Below the pieces are notes generated by a model. The model searched no databases. It was not told the origin of the DNA and saw only the letters and a program-made list of their open reading frames with translations. A stretch of DNA of 50,784 nt from Tannerella sp. Lineage in GTDB: Bacteria > Bacteroidota > Bacteroidia > Bacteroidales > Tannerellaceae. Shown piece by piece: positions 8,600 to 17,187 of this stretch; the stretch's first letter is position 1, and every line of letters starts with the position of its first letter. Made by a program: the position numbers and the translations under genes. The DNA is taken from NCBI GenBank assembly GCA_031272455.1, contig JAISTS010000115.1, forward strand, positions 1 through 50,784, read 5' to 3'.

Positions 8600-9420
8600 A
8601 AAATATAATAGTAAGAGCAATAACGGGCATAATCTGTGTGGTGATAATAAGCGGGGCGATTTATTATCATCGCTACGCTTTTGGGGCGCTGTTTCTGATT
8701 ATAACGGCGCTTAGCATTTGCGAGTTTCACACTTTTACCCGCAGACGCGAATTGCGTACAGTCAGCGCCATTCTCGGTATAGCTCTTTTTTTGTTGACCT
8801 TCTTTTATGCCTCAGGCGAAGGATGGGTTGGCTTATGGACATTCCTGCCTTACATCATCTTGTTGCTGAGTGCCCTGTTCGTGATAGGATTGTTACTGAA
8901 ATCGGACGAGCGCTTCAAGCCTTGGATGATGGTTTTATTTGCGCAAATCTATTGCGCAGGCTCGCTCTCGCTGCTCAATTTTATCGCTTTCGATCCGCAG
9001 ACACACGCCTATTCGCCATGGTTTGTGCTGCTCGTCTTTGTTTTTGTATGGCTCAACGATACGTGCGCCTATCTGATCGGTACGGCGTTCGGACGTCATA
9101 AAATGGCTCCCTGCATATCGCCGCTGAAGTCGTGGGAAGGCTTTTTCGGAGGTCTCGTCGTCGTGATGGCGGCGGCAGTCGCGTTTGCCCGCTATTTCAC
9201 GGAGCTGATGTCGGCTTGGCAATGGATAGCGTTTGCTGCTATTGTTGTTGTCTTTGCCACTCTGGGCGATCTTGTCGAGTCGCTGATGAAACGCTCGTTT
9301 GGCGTGAAAGACTCCGGTACGCTGCTGCCTGGACACGGCGGCTTGCTCGACCGTTTGGACAGCGTGATCCTTGCCATCCCCGCCGTCTATCTCTTTATCA
9401 CCTTTTTTATTCGAAATTAA
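8596..9420 (+). CDS. cdsA: Phosphatidate cytidylyltransferase CdsA
   Basis: A 274-residue polytopic inner-membrane enzyme that makes CDP-diacylglycerol from phosphatidate and CTP, the branch point for phospholipid synthesis. The signature is clear near the C-terminus: SLMKRSFGVKDSGTLLPGHG, residues 229-248, followed by GGLLDRLDS, which holds the catalytic acidic residues. There are about seven hydrophobic segments. No ATG is available near the expected start; the TTG at 8596 overlaps the ftsH stop (TTGA) and gives [11 protein letters not shown], a good N-terminus. The 3' end overlaps the convergent porT gene by 14 bases. Confidence 0.94.
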   Translation: MKNIIVRAITGIICVVIISGAIYYHRYAFGALFLIITALSICEFHTFTRRRELRTVSAILGIALFLLTFFYASGEGWVGLWTFLPYIILLLSALFVIGLLLKSDERFKPWMMVLFAQIYCAGSLSLLNFIAFDPQTHAYSPWFVLLVFVFVWLNDTCAYLIGTAFGRHKMAPCISPLKSWEGFFGGLVVVMAAAVAFARYFTELMSAWQWIAFAAIVVVFATLGDLVESLMKRSFGVKDSGTLLPGHGGLLDRLDSVILAIPAVYLFITFFIRN

Positions 9421-10126
9421 ACGTAAGGACGATCATCCGCGTTACGCCGCGCGATAATGCCTGCGTGTATTTGCGGTCAGTCTCGTGGATCAGGTCAACG
9501 CGGTTTTTCTCAACCACGTCGGCAAGCCCGAAACAGAATTTTATCTCCGGACAGAACTTGAAAAACGGCAGGTAGGTGTCGCAGCCGAAACCAACCTCAA
9601 CGCCATAATCCAAGCCTTTCATCAGCAGCGGATTGCCTTTCTTGCGCCCTACATCAAGCGCCGCATATATCCCGCCAAGCATATACGGACGGAAATTGTT
9701 CAGCCGGTACGACGAATATTTCAGGTCGAGCGGGAACGAGATATAGTTTGAACGCACCGTCGTAATGACCTGCTCCTGCGTCTCCTGCTCGATAAACGTA
9801 AAATCCTTGTTGCCGAAATGCACCGTAGGCGTCAGCCGCAGGTTAAGGTACTGGTTGATAGCTAAATCGCCTATCACGCCGACACTCAATCCGGGCGCAT
9901 AACTCGGTATTTCGGCAAACCATGTCTCGCCGTCGGTCGTAACAGCCCCGCTGTGCGACATAATCAAATCCTGAGTATGCAGACCGATATGAAAACCAAG
10001 ATGATAGCGCTTCATATCGGCATACGGCTGGTTCTTGGGACGCTGCTTTTGCGCCACAACACCCCCGACAACCATACCGAGAATGGATACAGTCAGGATA
10101 AACCGTTTCAATGTCTTGTTTACCAT
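9407..10126 (-). CDS. porT: PorT-family outer-membrane beta-barrel protein
   Basis: A 239-residue secreted protein with a signal peptide (MVNKTLKRFILTVSILGMVV, cleavage near GGVVAQ). The body is a series of amphipathic strands ending in VLTFNFE, an aromatic barrel end. Conserved stretches such as SFPLDLKYSSYRLNNFRPYM, followed by GGIYAALD, resemble PorT, a type IX secretion component first described in Porphyromonas gingivalis. The length is close to PorT (about 240). The gene is convergent with cdsA. No nearby product shows an obvious type IX C-terminal sorting domain. It could instead be a PorT-like porin of unknown role. Confidence 0.7.
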   Translation of the reverse strand: MVNKTLKRFILTVSILGMVVGGVVAQKQRPKNQPYADMKRYHLGFHIGLHTQDLIMSHSGAVTTDGETWFAEIPSYAPGLSVGVIGDLAINQYLNLRLTPTVHFGNKDFTFIEQETQEQVITTVRSNYISFPLDLKYSSYRLNNFRPYMLGGIYAALDVGRKKGNPLLMKGLDYGVEVGFGCDTYLPFFKFCPEIKFCFGLADVVEKNRVDLIHETDRKYTQALSRGVTRMIVLTFNFE

Positions 10127-10279
10127 TTATTTCAGTAATAACGGCGCGTGGGGGCAGTTATTGTGTTTTTTGTTTGGTGCACGGTTAAACGGTGCATGGT
10201 TGAAAACCCTTATCCCAAAACCCGCGCCCGCGATATCCGACCCCTTGCGAGGTCGAATAAAGCGGTGGGGTTAACTAAA

Positions 10280-10942
10280 TTAAAATCCGATACGCAAAGC
10301 TACGCCGCAAACGGGTTCTTTCTTCGTTCCCATGCCTGTCGAGGCATAATAGAGATTGGGACGCAGCGAGAGTTCGCTGCCCTTGCCGGTGTTCCACGAC
10401 AGGGAGGCGTTGCGGCGATTGATGCTGACAGCCGATATTGGAGCGTCGATCTGCGACCAGATTGATGCTGCAAGATATACGACAAGCCCTAATGCGAACG
10501 TCGCGCCCCCTTCGGGAGTCATCTCGTAGCTGTCTTCGTCGGTGGTTGCGATACCTCCGATCATACAGCCAAGCCCGACCGTTCCCGCAACAACCATTGC
10601 TGCGCCTTTGCCATTCTGACCGTTGTAGAACTGTCCGATACCCGGATAGAGATACGACAGAAACCATGCAAGAGCAGGCTGTTTGCGTTTGTACGTAGCC
10701 ATCGCCATCGTCGTTTCGTACGTTTCGCCGACGAGAGCAGGGTTCAGCAGCGCAGCTTTAGCCGCTGTTTCGCTGCCGACAATTTCAGCCGCGGCGACTT
10801 CGTAGTTCGTCGCAGCAGGTTCATCACTTGCGGTTGCCGCATCCTGTGCATAAACTGACACCGCCATTAATACCGGCAACGAAAGGGTTGCCATCCTTTT
10901 CATTGAGCCTCGTAAGGCTGCTTTCAATTCTAATACTTTCAT
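10280..10942 (-). CDS. Secreted or membrane protein with a TM2-like segment, unknown function
   Basis: The frame extends to a GTG at 10963, but the ATG at 10942 gives a clear signal peptide (MKVLELKAALRGSMKRMATL, cleaved near VYAQD), so I prefer 220 residues. Residues about 87-110 contain QPALAWFLSYLYPGIGQFYN then GQNGKGAAMVV, which resembles the TM2 / DUF5683 type of small membrane-hairpin domain found in many Bacteroidota. A second hydrophobic stretch follows near 145-160, and the last 60 residues look beta-rich. The role is unknown. It is transcribed from its own promoter box (11032-11039, minus) and is followed by porT after 153 bases. Confidence 0.75.
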   Translation of the reverse strand: MKVLELKAALRGSMKRMATLSLPVLMAVSVYAQDAATASDEPAATNYEVAAAEIVGSETAAKAALLNPALVGETYETTMAMATYKRKQPALAWFLSYLYPGIGQFYNGQNGKGAAMVVAGTVGLGCMIGGIATTDEDSYEMTPEGGATFALGLVVYLAASIWSQIDAPISAVSINRRNASLSWNTGKGSELSLRPNLYYASTGMGTKKEPVCGVALRIGF

Positions 10943-11031
10943 TTTGTCTGCCGACCCCCACACGCGAGCGGCTCGGCTGCTGCTTTAAATTAATGTTTGT
11001 GCCCGTTAGGGCGTTAAATAAATCGTCGCTG

Positions 11032-11039
11032 CAAAGTTA
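11032..11039 (-). promoter_or_regulatory. -7 box for the TM2-like protein gene
   Basis: On the minus strand the site reads TAACTTTG, an exact TAnnTTTG, about 90 bases before the preferred ATG at 10942. The intergenic stretch to 11161 also holds the divergent box for the GH127 gene. Confidence 0.6.
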
Positions 11040-11126
11040 TGGCGGCTTTTTGAGCTGTTTTTAGTACAATTGTATTAGACCCTGAAAAAAAATTAAAAAA
11101 TATTTTTCTGTTGATAGGAAATAGTG

Positions 11127-11134
11127 TACATTTG
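11127..11134 (+). promoter_or_regulatory. -7 box for the GH127 gene
   Basis: TACATTTG matches TAnnTTTG, 27 bases before the first ATG at 11162. It probably also drives the peptidase gene that follows after 26 bases. Confidence 0.6.
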
Positions 11135-11161
11135 TCGAAAAAATAAACTGATTTATCGGCA

Positions 11162-13588
11162 ATGATTGACTGTATGGATATCTATTTACGCTATACGAAA
11201 GCGGGGTGGGGCAGGGCTGCGACGCTTTCTGCCGCCGTTTTGCTATGTTTTGCTTCGTGCGTCAGGCAGACTGAAACGGATGAGTTGCGGTTTGGCGAAA
11301 TACGCGCCGTTTCGTTCACCGATGTCGAGTTTGACGACGGTTTCTGGCGTCCGCGTATGGAAATCAACCGCACGGTGTCGATACCTTCGGCTTTCGGACA
11401 GTGCGAGACCAACGGCAGGTTCGACAATTTCGCTCTTGCAGGCGGACTGATACGCGGCGAGCATCAGGGCGATTTCTCGTTCGACGACACCGACCCGTAC
11501 AAGATCATCGAAGGCGCTTCGTATGCCCTTGCGATGCAGTACGACGCCCGTCTCGACGCTTATCTCGACAGTATGATTACGCTTATCGCCGCTGCTCAGG
11601 AGCCTGACGGCTATCTGACGACCTGCGTAACGAACAACTGCACCCGCCTGTCGAACTGGTGGGGACATTCGCGCTGGGAACGTATCAACAGCCACGAGTT
11701 GTACAACAGCGGGCATCTCTACGAGGCTGCTGTAGCGCATTTTCAGGCGACGGGCAAACGCTCGCTGCTCGATGTGGCGCTGAAGAATGCCGACCTCGTT
11801 TGCCGCACTTTCGGGCTTGGCGAGGGACAGATAAAATACCCGTCGGGACATCCGATTATCGAGATGGCGTTGGTGAAGCTCTATCGCATCACGGGCGAGA
11901 GAAAATATCTCGACGAGGCGCGCTATTTCGTTGACGAGGCAGGCAGGCTGTCGAACGGACGCAAGCCGGGGATTTACAGTCAGGATCATAAGCCGGTGCT
12001 CGAACAGGACGAGATAGTCGGGCATGCCGTCCGCGCGGGGTATTTCTATTCGGGCGTAACCGATGTGGCTGCTTTGCAGGGCGATACTGCGCTGTTCGAT
12101 GCCGTAGTGCGTATCTGGGAAAATATGGCGGGGCGCAAGCTCTACCTCAACGGCGGCACAGGCTCGCGAGCGCAGGGCGAAGGCTACGGACCTGAATATG
12201 AGCTGAATAATTTCAATAACTACTGCGAGACCTGCGCTTCGATATCCGATGTCTATTGGTGTCATCGTATGTTTCTTGCAACCGGCGATGCACGCTATAT
12301 CGACGTGATGGAACGCACGCTCTACAACGGACTGACGGCAGGCGTGTCGCTGAGCGGCGATCTGTTTTTCTACGACAATCCGATGGCGTCGGATGGCAGT
12401 CATCAACGTCAGCCATGGTTTGGCTGCGCCTGCTGTCCGGGCAATATAACGCGCTTTATGGCGTCGGTGCCGCTCTACAATTATGCTGCCGACGACGAAG
12501 GTATATATGTCAATCTCTACGTGCAGGGCAGGGGACGCATCGCGCTTGGCGGCGATACGGTTGCGATTACGCAGACTACACGCTATCCATGGGACGGCGA
12601 TGTCAGTATGACGATAGCGCCTGCGACGGTCGGAGGGAAGAAGTTCACCCTCAGGCTGCGCATTCCGGGCTGGGCTGCCGGACATCCCGTGCCGACAAAT
12701 CTGTACGAATATGTTGACGGCGTTCACAACAACATTAATATAAAGGTAAACGGCAAAAGCTGGTCGGTCAATACAGTGAAAGGCTATGTTGAGATAACGC
12801 GAACATGGCGCGATGGCGATGTCGTCGATCTGCATTTCGATATGCCTGTCCGCCGTGTATGTGCCAACGACAGCGTACGCTACGACCGCGGACTGCTGGC
12901 GATGGAGCGCGGTCCTGTGCTCTATGCCCTTGAAAGCATCGACCAGAAGGAAGCCTATCTCTTTGATATGGTCATCCCAGAGGACACAAAGATCGCCGAC
13001 CGCTACGAAGCCGACCTGCTTGGCGGCGTCGTTACCCTGATCGGTACGGCAGAAAAAGCGGGCAAAGAGGTGGAGTTCAAAGCTGTGCCATACAACGTGT
13101 GGAACAATCGCGGACGTGGACAGCTGATGGTCTGGGCGCCTGCTTCGGCAGAATACGCTCTCACGCCGCCCGACACGACGACTATTGCAGCCCGTGCGCG
13201 GCAGGCGAAAGGCTGGGGTCTGAACGACGGCTTTGAGCCGACTTCGTCCGACGATGTGAACACGCCCTACCACTACTGGTGGCTTAAGTCGGGCACGGAC
13301 GAAACGGTGGAGTATGAGTTTGCGCAACCGCAGACCGTCTCGGCTGTAGATGTCTATTGGCTGGCGTTCGATCATTACGATGTGTCGTATCGCGCTCCGC
13401 AGTCGTGGAAGCTATACTACAAGTCGGGCAATGGCTGGCGCGAAGTGTCCGAAGCTTCGGAATACGGCACCGAAACCGACTGCTACAACCGAGTGGATTT
13501 CGTACCCGTAACGACGACGGGGTTGAAGATCTCGGCACAGCTGCAGCAGGGATTTTCGGGCGGAATTATTGAGTGGAAGGTATTTTAG
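11162..13588 (+). CDS. GH127-family glycoside hydrolase lipoprotein (beta-L-arabinofuranosidase-like)
   Basis: An 808-residue surface or periplasmic lipoprotein with lipobox LCFASC (Cys33). The (alpha/alpha)-barrel of GH127 (formerly DUF1680) spans about 50-440. The zinc-thiolate catalytic set described for HypBA1 appears intact: E356 and C358 in NYCETCAS, and C424-C425 in GCACCPGN. In that family the cysteine acts as nucleophile on beta-L-arabinofuranosides. Beta-sandwich domains follow, and residues about 705-808 (VEYEFAQPQTVSAVDVYW ... GLKISAQLQQGFSGGI) resemble an F5/8-type carbohydrate-binding domain. A second ATG at 11174 is an equally good start. No SusCD pair is adjacent. Substrate is inferred from family only; relatives vary. 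Confidence 0.88.
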   Translation: MIDCMDIYLRYTKAGWGRAATLSAAVLLCFASCVRQTETDELRFGEIRAVSFTDVEFDDGFWRPRMEINRTVSIPSAFGQCETNGRFDNFALAGGLIRGEHQGDFSFDDTDPYKIIEGASYALAMQYDARLDAYLDSMITLIAAAQEPDGYLTTCVTNNCTRLSNWWGHSRWERINSHELYNSGHLYEAAVAHFQATGKRSLLDVALKNADLVCRTFGLGEGQIKYPSGHPIIEMALVKLYRITGERKYLDEARYFVDEAGRLSNGRKPGIYSQDHKPVLEQDEIVGHAVRAGYFYSGVTDVAALQGDTALFDAVVRIWENMAGRKLYLNGGTGSRAQGEGYGPEYELNNFNNYCETCASISDVYWCHRMFLATGDARYIDVMERTLYNGLTAGVSLSGDLFFYDNPMASDGSHQRQPWFGCACCPGNITRFMASVPLYNYAADDEGIYVNLYVQGRGRIALGGDTVAITQTTRYPWDGDVSMTIAPATVGGKKFTLRLRIPGWAAGHPVPTNLYEYVDGVHNNINIKVNGKSWSVNTVKGYVEITRTWRDGDVVDLHFDMPVRRVCANDSVRYDRGLLAMERGPVLYALESIDQKEAYLFDMVIPEDTKIADRYEADLLGGVVTLIGTAEKAGKEVEFKAVPYNVWNNRGRGQLMVWAPASAEYALTPPDTTTIAARARQAKGWGLNDGFEPTSSDDVNTPYHYWWLKSGTDETVEYEFAQPQTVSAVDVYWLAFDHYDVSYRAPQSWKLYYKSGNGWREVSEASEYGTETDCYNRVDFVPVTTTGLKISAQLQQGFSGGIIEWKVF

Positions 13589-13614
13589 GGTATTAATTAT
13601 TAATTTACAAGTTT

Positions 13615-14418
13615 ATGAAGAAGTTATTTTTATTATCAGTAATGATTGTTTTTGGGGCTGTTGCGGTTTATGGCGAAGATGTGCCTGCGATAACGGCTCC
13701 TCCGGCGGAGCTTAATCTGCCGACGTTTTATAAGAAGTATCTGAATGCGAACGGGATACATATCATCTCGTCGCATCGTGTGCCCGACGAAGCGATGTAT
13801 GCCGCATGGCGGACGCTGACGGGTCTGACGTCGATGCTGCCTGCCGAAGTGCTGGGTGCGATGACGAAAGTCAACACCCGCGTGGGCGTAATGGCGCGTT
13901 ACGAAGGGACGACGGACATACCCGAACATGCCCATCTTGTCAACGACACGACGCTCAACTGGGATGTCCGTGCGCGCGGGCTGGGGGGAAGTTTGAGACT
14001 GCCGCTGAGCACCTGCGCCGAGGAAAATATACTCTGTTATCAGATAGACAAATATCACGCCGAGGATATTCTGATACACGAGTTTGCCCATTCGATACAC
14101 CTCATTGGCGTGATAACGGCAGTACCGGGTTTCAACGACCGCATCCAAAAGCTGCTCGATAAGGCAAAGGCGGCGCATAAGTGGGACAACACATACGCGC
14201 AGACGAATATCGAAGAATACTGGGCTGAGGGTGTGCAGTCGTGGTTCAATGTCAATGCCGAAGTCGAAAAGCCCGATGGTAAGCACAATCAGGTCAATAC
14301 GCACGACGAACTGAAAGCCTACGACCCGGATCTGTACGCTCTGCTGTCGGAATTTTTCCCCGTAGCTGAGGCTATAAGCTGTCATAAGGCGGAAAACAAG
14401 TATTCCGTGGATGAGTGA
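13615..14418 (+). CDS. Secreted zinc metallopeptidase-like protein (HExxH ... E)
   Basis: A 267-residue protein with a signal peptide (MKKLFLLSVMIVFGAVAVYG, cleavage before EDVP). It carries HEFAH (155-159) in ILIHEFAHSIH and, about 45 residues later, EEYWAEGVQSWFN, where E205 is a good third zinc ligand, so the layout is that of a gluzincin. The YWAEGVQSWF phrase is reminiscent of small secreted peptidases related to the anthrax lethal-factor fold, but I cannot name the family. It lies 26 bases after the GH127 gene and likely shares its transcript. The substrate is unknown; a peptidase role is inferred from the motif. Confidence 0.75.
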   Translation: MKKLFLLSVMIVFGAVAVYGEDVPAITAPPAELNLPTFYKKYLNANGIHIISSHRVPDEAMYAAWRTLTGLTSMLPAEVLGAMTKVNTRVGVMARYEGTTDIPEHAHLVNDTTLNWDVRARGLGGSLRLPLSTCAEENILCYQIDKYHAEDILIHEFAHSIHLIGVITAVPGFNDRIQKLLDKAKAAHKWDNTYAQTNIEEYWAEGVQSWFNVNAEVEKPDGKHNQVNTHDELKAYDPDLYALLSEFFPVAEAISCHKAENKYSVDE

Positions 14419-14497
14419 AAAAAACCGTAAGTCGAAAAAAAATTGCGTTTGAGATAAAAAAAATCGCATAAAAGATATACTGTAAGAAAAAATGTCA

Positions 14498-14505
14498 TAT
14501 CTTTG
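14498..14505 (+). promoter_or_regulatory. -7 box for the ferredoxin gene
   Basis: TATCTTTG, exact TAnnTTTG, 29 bases before the ferredoxin ATG. Confidence 0.65.
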
Positions 14506-14534
14506 CAGCGAATTAATTTTAAATATGAATAAAA

Positions 14535-14702
14535 ATGGCTTACGTTATTAGTGAAGATTGTATTGCTTGCGGTACCTGTATTGACGAATGTCCTGTTGGC
14601 GCTATCTCCGAGGGCGATATTTACCATATTGACCCGGAAATGTGTACCGACTGTGGAACATGCGCCGATGCTTGTCCGACAGAAGCGATACATCCCGCCT
14701 GA
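14535..14702 (+). CDS. 2[4Fe-4S] ferredoxin
   Basis: A 55-residue ferredoxin beginning MAYVISEDCIACGTCIDECP. Two complete CxxCxxCxxxCP clusters are visible: cysteines 9, 12, 15, 19 and 37, 40, 43, 47. Each should hold one [4Fe-4S] centre. This small clostridial-type ferredoxin carries low-potential electrons in the cytoplasm of anaerobes, for example for pyruvate:ferredoxin oxidoreductase. It is a single-gene unit with its own promoter box and a very strong terminator immediately downstream. Confidence 0.95.
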   Translation: MAYVISEDCIACGTCIDECPVGAISEGDIYHIDPEMCTDCGTCADACPTEAIHPA

Positions 14703-14726
14703 AATACCGGCGTGGAACGATTAATC

Positions 14727-14768
14727 AAGACGCGGGGAATAGCGCTATTCCCCGCGTCTTTCGCTTTT
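14727..14768 (+). terminator. Strong palindromic terminator after the ferredoxin gene
   Basis: Arms 14727-14743 and 14744-14760 are perfect reverse complements (17 bp each, no spacer), GC-rich at the base (GACGCGGGG / CCCCGCGTC). They are followed by TTCG and a run of Ts (TTTTTTT to 14771). It insulates the ferredoxin gene from nusB. Confidence 0.85.
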
Positions 14769-14805
14769 TTTGCTATAAGAATACGGGTATTTACGGAATA
14801 ATTGT

Positions 14806-14813
14806 TACCTTTG
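14806..14813 (+). promoter_or_regulatory. -7 box for nusB
   Basis: TACCTTTG, exact TAnnTTTG, 34 bases before the nusB ATG at 14848. Confidence 0.65.
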
Positions 14814-14847
14814 CAGACGAGAAAATATAAGAAGCTCTTTAAAAACG

Positions 14848-15774
14848 ATGATAAACAGGATTTTAATCCGCATTAAAGTGTTGCAGACCTTATTTGCCTG
14901 CTATCAGGGAGGCGAAAACGACTGCAAAGTTGCAGAAAACGCGCTGTTGATGAGTTTGCGCAGGTCGTACGACTTGTATTACTACTTTTTACTGCTGATA
15001 GTAGAAGTTACTTTTATGCAGGAGCGCAAAATTGATGCCGGACGGCATAAACTGCTTCCGACAGAGGAAGAACTTAATCCTAATATGCGCTTTGTTAACA
15101 ATCGTTTCGTCCGCCAGCTCGGTTCAAACGCAATGATGCTGAGCTATGCCAAAGAACACGGCATTTCGTGGACAAACGAACAGGGCTTTGTCCGTAAGGT
15201 GCTCAATATCATCCTCTCATCCGACATCTACCGTGCGTATATGGACAGCGACGACGACTCGTATCAGGCTGACCGTGAGCTGTGGCGGGCTATATTCAAA
15301 CATCTCATCAGCGGTAACGAAGATTTGCAAGCCGACCTCGAAGACATCAGCATTTATTGGAACGACGACGTGGAAATCATCGAGACCTTTGTCATTAAGA
15401 CGATAAAACGCTTCGATGAAACGGCTGGCGCTGCACAGGAACTGCTGCCAATGTTCAGAGATCAAGCCGATTACGAATTTGCCGTCAACCTGTTTCGCCT
15501 CACTCTTCAGCAAAAAGACTATGTTAACGACATAATTTATCGCCATACCCGCAACTGGGACAGCGAGCGCGTAGCTACTATGGATATGATAATTATGCAG
15601 TTAGCGCTTACCGAGATGCTCAATTTCCCCGAAATACCCATCAACGTAACGCTCAACGAATATATCGACGCCGCCAAATATTACAGCACGCCCAAAAGCG
15701 CCGTTTTTATCAACGGAATACTCGATTCGATCGTAAAAGAGCTAAAAAATAAAAAAATATTGCTGAAAGAATAA
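14848..15774 (+). CDS. nusB: Transcription antitermination factor NusB
   Basis: A 308-residue protein, much longer than the roughly 140-residue enterobacterial NusB but normal for Bacteroidota. The start MINRILIRIKVLQTLFACYQ matches the NusB helix 1 pattern (R-x-x-A/V-L-Q-x-L-[YF]), and the C-terminal ATMDMIIMQLALTEMLNFPE, then PINVTLNEYIDAAKYYST, is the classic second half of the fold. The extra middle region (about 50-200) is acidic and helical. NusB with NusE binds boxA RNA in rRNA transcription complexes. It heads the group nusB-yajC-ybbR-coaE, although yajC has its own promoter box. Confidence 0.92.
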   Translation: MINRILIRIKVLQTLFACYQGGENDCKVAENALLMSLRRSYDLYYYFLLLIVEVTFMQERKIDAGRHKLLPTEEELNPNMRFVNNRFVRQLGSNAMMLSYAKEHGISWTNEQGFVRKVLNIILSSDIYRAYMDSDDDSYQADRELWRAIFKHLISGNEDLQADLEDISIYWNDDVEIIETFVIKTIKRFDETAGAAQELLPMFRDQADYEFAVNLFRLTLQQKDYVNDIIYRHTRNWDSERVATMDMIIMQLALTEMLNFPEIPINVTLNEYIDAAKYYSTPKSAVFINGILDSIVKELKNKKILLKE

Positions 15775-15784
15775 AAATTATGCG

Positions 15785-15792
15785 TACTTTTG
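15785..15792 (+). promoter_or_regulatory. -7 box for yajC
   Basis: TACTTTTG, exact TAnnTTTG, just after the nusB stop and 48 bases before the yajC ATG. It should drive yajC, the YbbR-domain gene and coaE. Confidence 0.6.
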
Positions 15793-15840
15793 TCAGACGC
15801 AATATCAACGTTCGCGTACAATAAATAATAATATAAAGAT

Positions 15841-16170
15841 ATGAATTTACTGAACATTTTGCTGCAAGCCGCAGCCACCGACCCTAACGCATCGCCCTGG
15901 GCGAAGTACAACGGGTTTATTATGATTATCGCCATCGTAGCGATCTTCTATTTTCTGATGATACGTCCGCAGCAGAAGCGGCAGAAAGACATCCAGAAAG
16001 CCCGCGAAGCAATGAAAACGGGCGACAAGGTAGTAACAGCCGGAGGTATTCACGGGATAATCAAGGAAATAGCCGATACGACTATCCTGATGGATATAGA
16101 CAAGGGCGTGAGCATACGCATCGACAAATCGTCGGTATTTGCCTCGTCGGAGGATATTCAACCCAAGTAA
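15841..16170 (+). CDS. yajC: Preprotein translocase accessory subunit YajC
   Basis: A 109-residue protein with one membrane segment (about 25-42, FIMIIAIVAIFYFLMIRP), then the conserved RPQQKRQKDIQKAREAMKTG, followed by DKVVTAGGIHGIIKEI. This is the YajC pattern, in which the cytoplasmic part folds as a small beta domain. YajC associates with SecDF and supports protein export at the inner membrane. The length is normal. It is 12 bases ahead of the YbbR-domain gene. Confidence 0.94.
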   Translation: MNLLNILLQAAATDPNASPWAKYNGFIMIIAIVAIFYFLMIRPQQKRQKDIQKAREAMKTGDKVVTAGGIHGIIKEIADTTILMDIDKGVSIRIDKSSVFASSEDIQPK

Positions 16171-16182
16171 AACCTCAGGCAA

Positions 16183-17187
16183 ATGGGTGTCGGAGCGGGA
16201 ACGTTTTTCGGTTCGTTTCTCAGGAAGATAAACGTATTTTTCCGGCGGCAGGGTGGAGGAAATATGCTGATTTTCATCTGCTTTCTGTTGCTGTCGGCAG
16301 GCTTTTGGTATCTCGAAAGTTTGCAGGACGAATACGAAATCGCCATCGTGATACCTGTGCGCTACCGCAACACCCCTAATAACGTCATCCTCGACGACGA
16401 CAACCCGCAACAGCTGTCTGTCCGCGTCCGCGATAAAGGTACTATTCTGGTTAACTATATGTGGTTCAACTCGTTTGCTCCTATTGACGTTGACCTCAAA
16501 GATATTGTTGCCGACAACCGGCGCGAGATGCTCGTTGATCGGCGAACGATTGAGTCGGCAGTAAGCCGTCAGCTGATTTCTTCTACACAGCTGATTGCCA
16601 TCGAGCCGCAGACGATAGACGTAAATTTTACGGCGTTGATGCACAAAGATATACGTGTCGTGCCCGTCGTTGACCTCAAGACGCTGACAGGTTTTCAGCT
16701 GTCGGGCGCCATAACCGCCAATCCCGCAAAAGTGGATGTGTATGGCGATATGGCAACGCTCGATTCGCTTGTAACCGTCGAGACAGAGATGGTAGAACTG
16801 AAAAAAGCCGATAAAACGGTAACGGTTTCCGTCAAGCTGAAGAAGATTGACAAAGTGCAGTTTGCCACAGAAAAAGTCGATTTGACGATACCCGTTGAGG
16901 CGTTTACCGAAAAGCGGCTTGCCGTTCCCGTTAAGTGTAGCGATTTGCCGGCGAACTATATCCTGCGCGTATTCCCGTCGTCGGTCGAAGTGGTCTGCAA
17001 CGTCCCGCTGTCGAAGTATAAAGACCTCGACGAGAGCGATTTTGATATAGCATTGCCGTTTGTCGAATACGAAACCAACCGCTCTGCAGGCAACATTCCC
17101 GTCAGGTTGACGCGGCAGCCCGATTTGTTGTCGCCGCCGACAATTAATCCCGCAGCGGTAGAATTTATCCTCGAACAGAAGCCATGA
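16183..17187 (+). CDS. YbbR-domain membrane protein (CdaR-like)
   Basis: A 334-residue protein with one N-terminal membrane anchor (about 27-43, NMLIFICFLLLSAGFWYL) and an extracytoplasmic region made of repeated YbbR domains (about 45-330) of alternating short beta strands. In Firmicutes, YbbR proteins (CdaR) regulate the diadenylate cyclase CdaA; that partner is not visible here, so the same role cannot be assumed. In Bacteroidota the gene is typically found between yajC and coaE, as here. The stop overlaps the coaE start by four bases (ATGA). Confidence 0.85.
   Translation: MGVGAGTFFGSFLRKINVFFRRQGGGNMLIFICFLLLSAGFWYLESLQDEYEIAIVIPVRYRNTPNNVILDDDNPQQLSVRVRDKGTILVNYMWFNSFAPIDVDLKDIVADNRREMLVDRRTIESAVSRQLISSTQLIAIEPQTIDVNFTALMHKDIRVVPVVDLKTLTGFQLSGAITANPAKVDVYGDMATLDSLVTVETEMVELKKADKTVTVSVKLKKIDKVQFATEKVDLTIPVEAFTEKRLAVPVKCSDLPANYILRVFPSSVEVVCNVPLSKYKDLDESDFDIALPFVEYETNRSAGNIPVRLTRQPDLLSPPTINPAAVEFILEQKP

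Noticed and set aside
11243-13375. A 710-codon open frame on the minus strand
   Set aside because: Antisense shadow of the GH127 gene, which has intact catalytic motifs and a lipobox on the plus strand.
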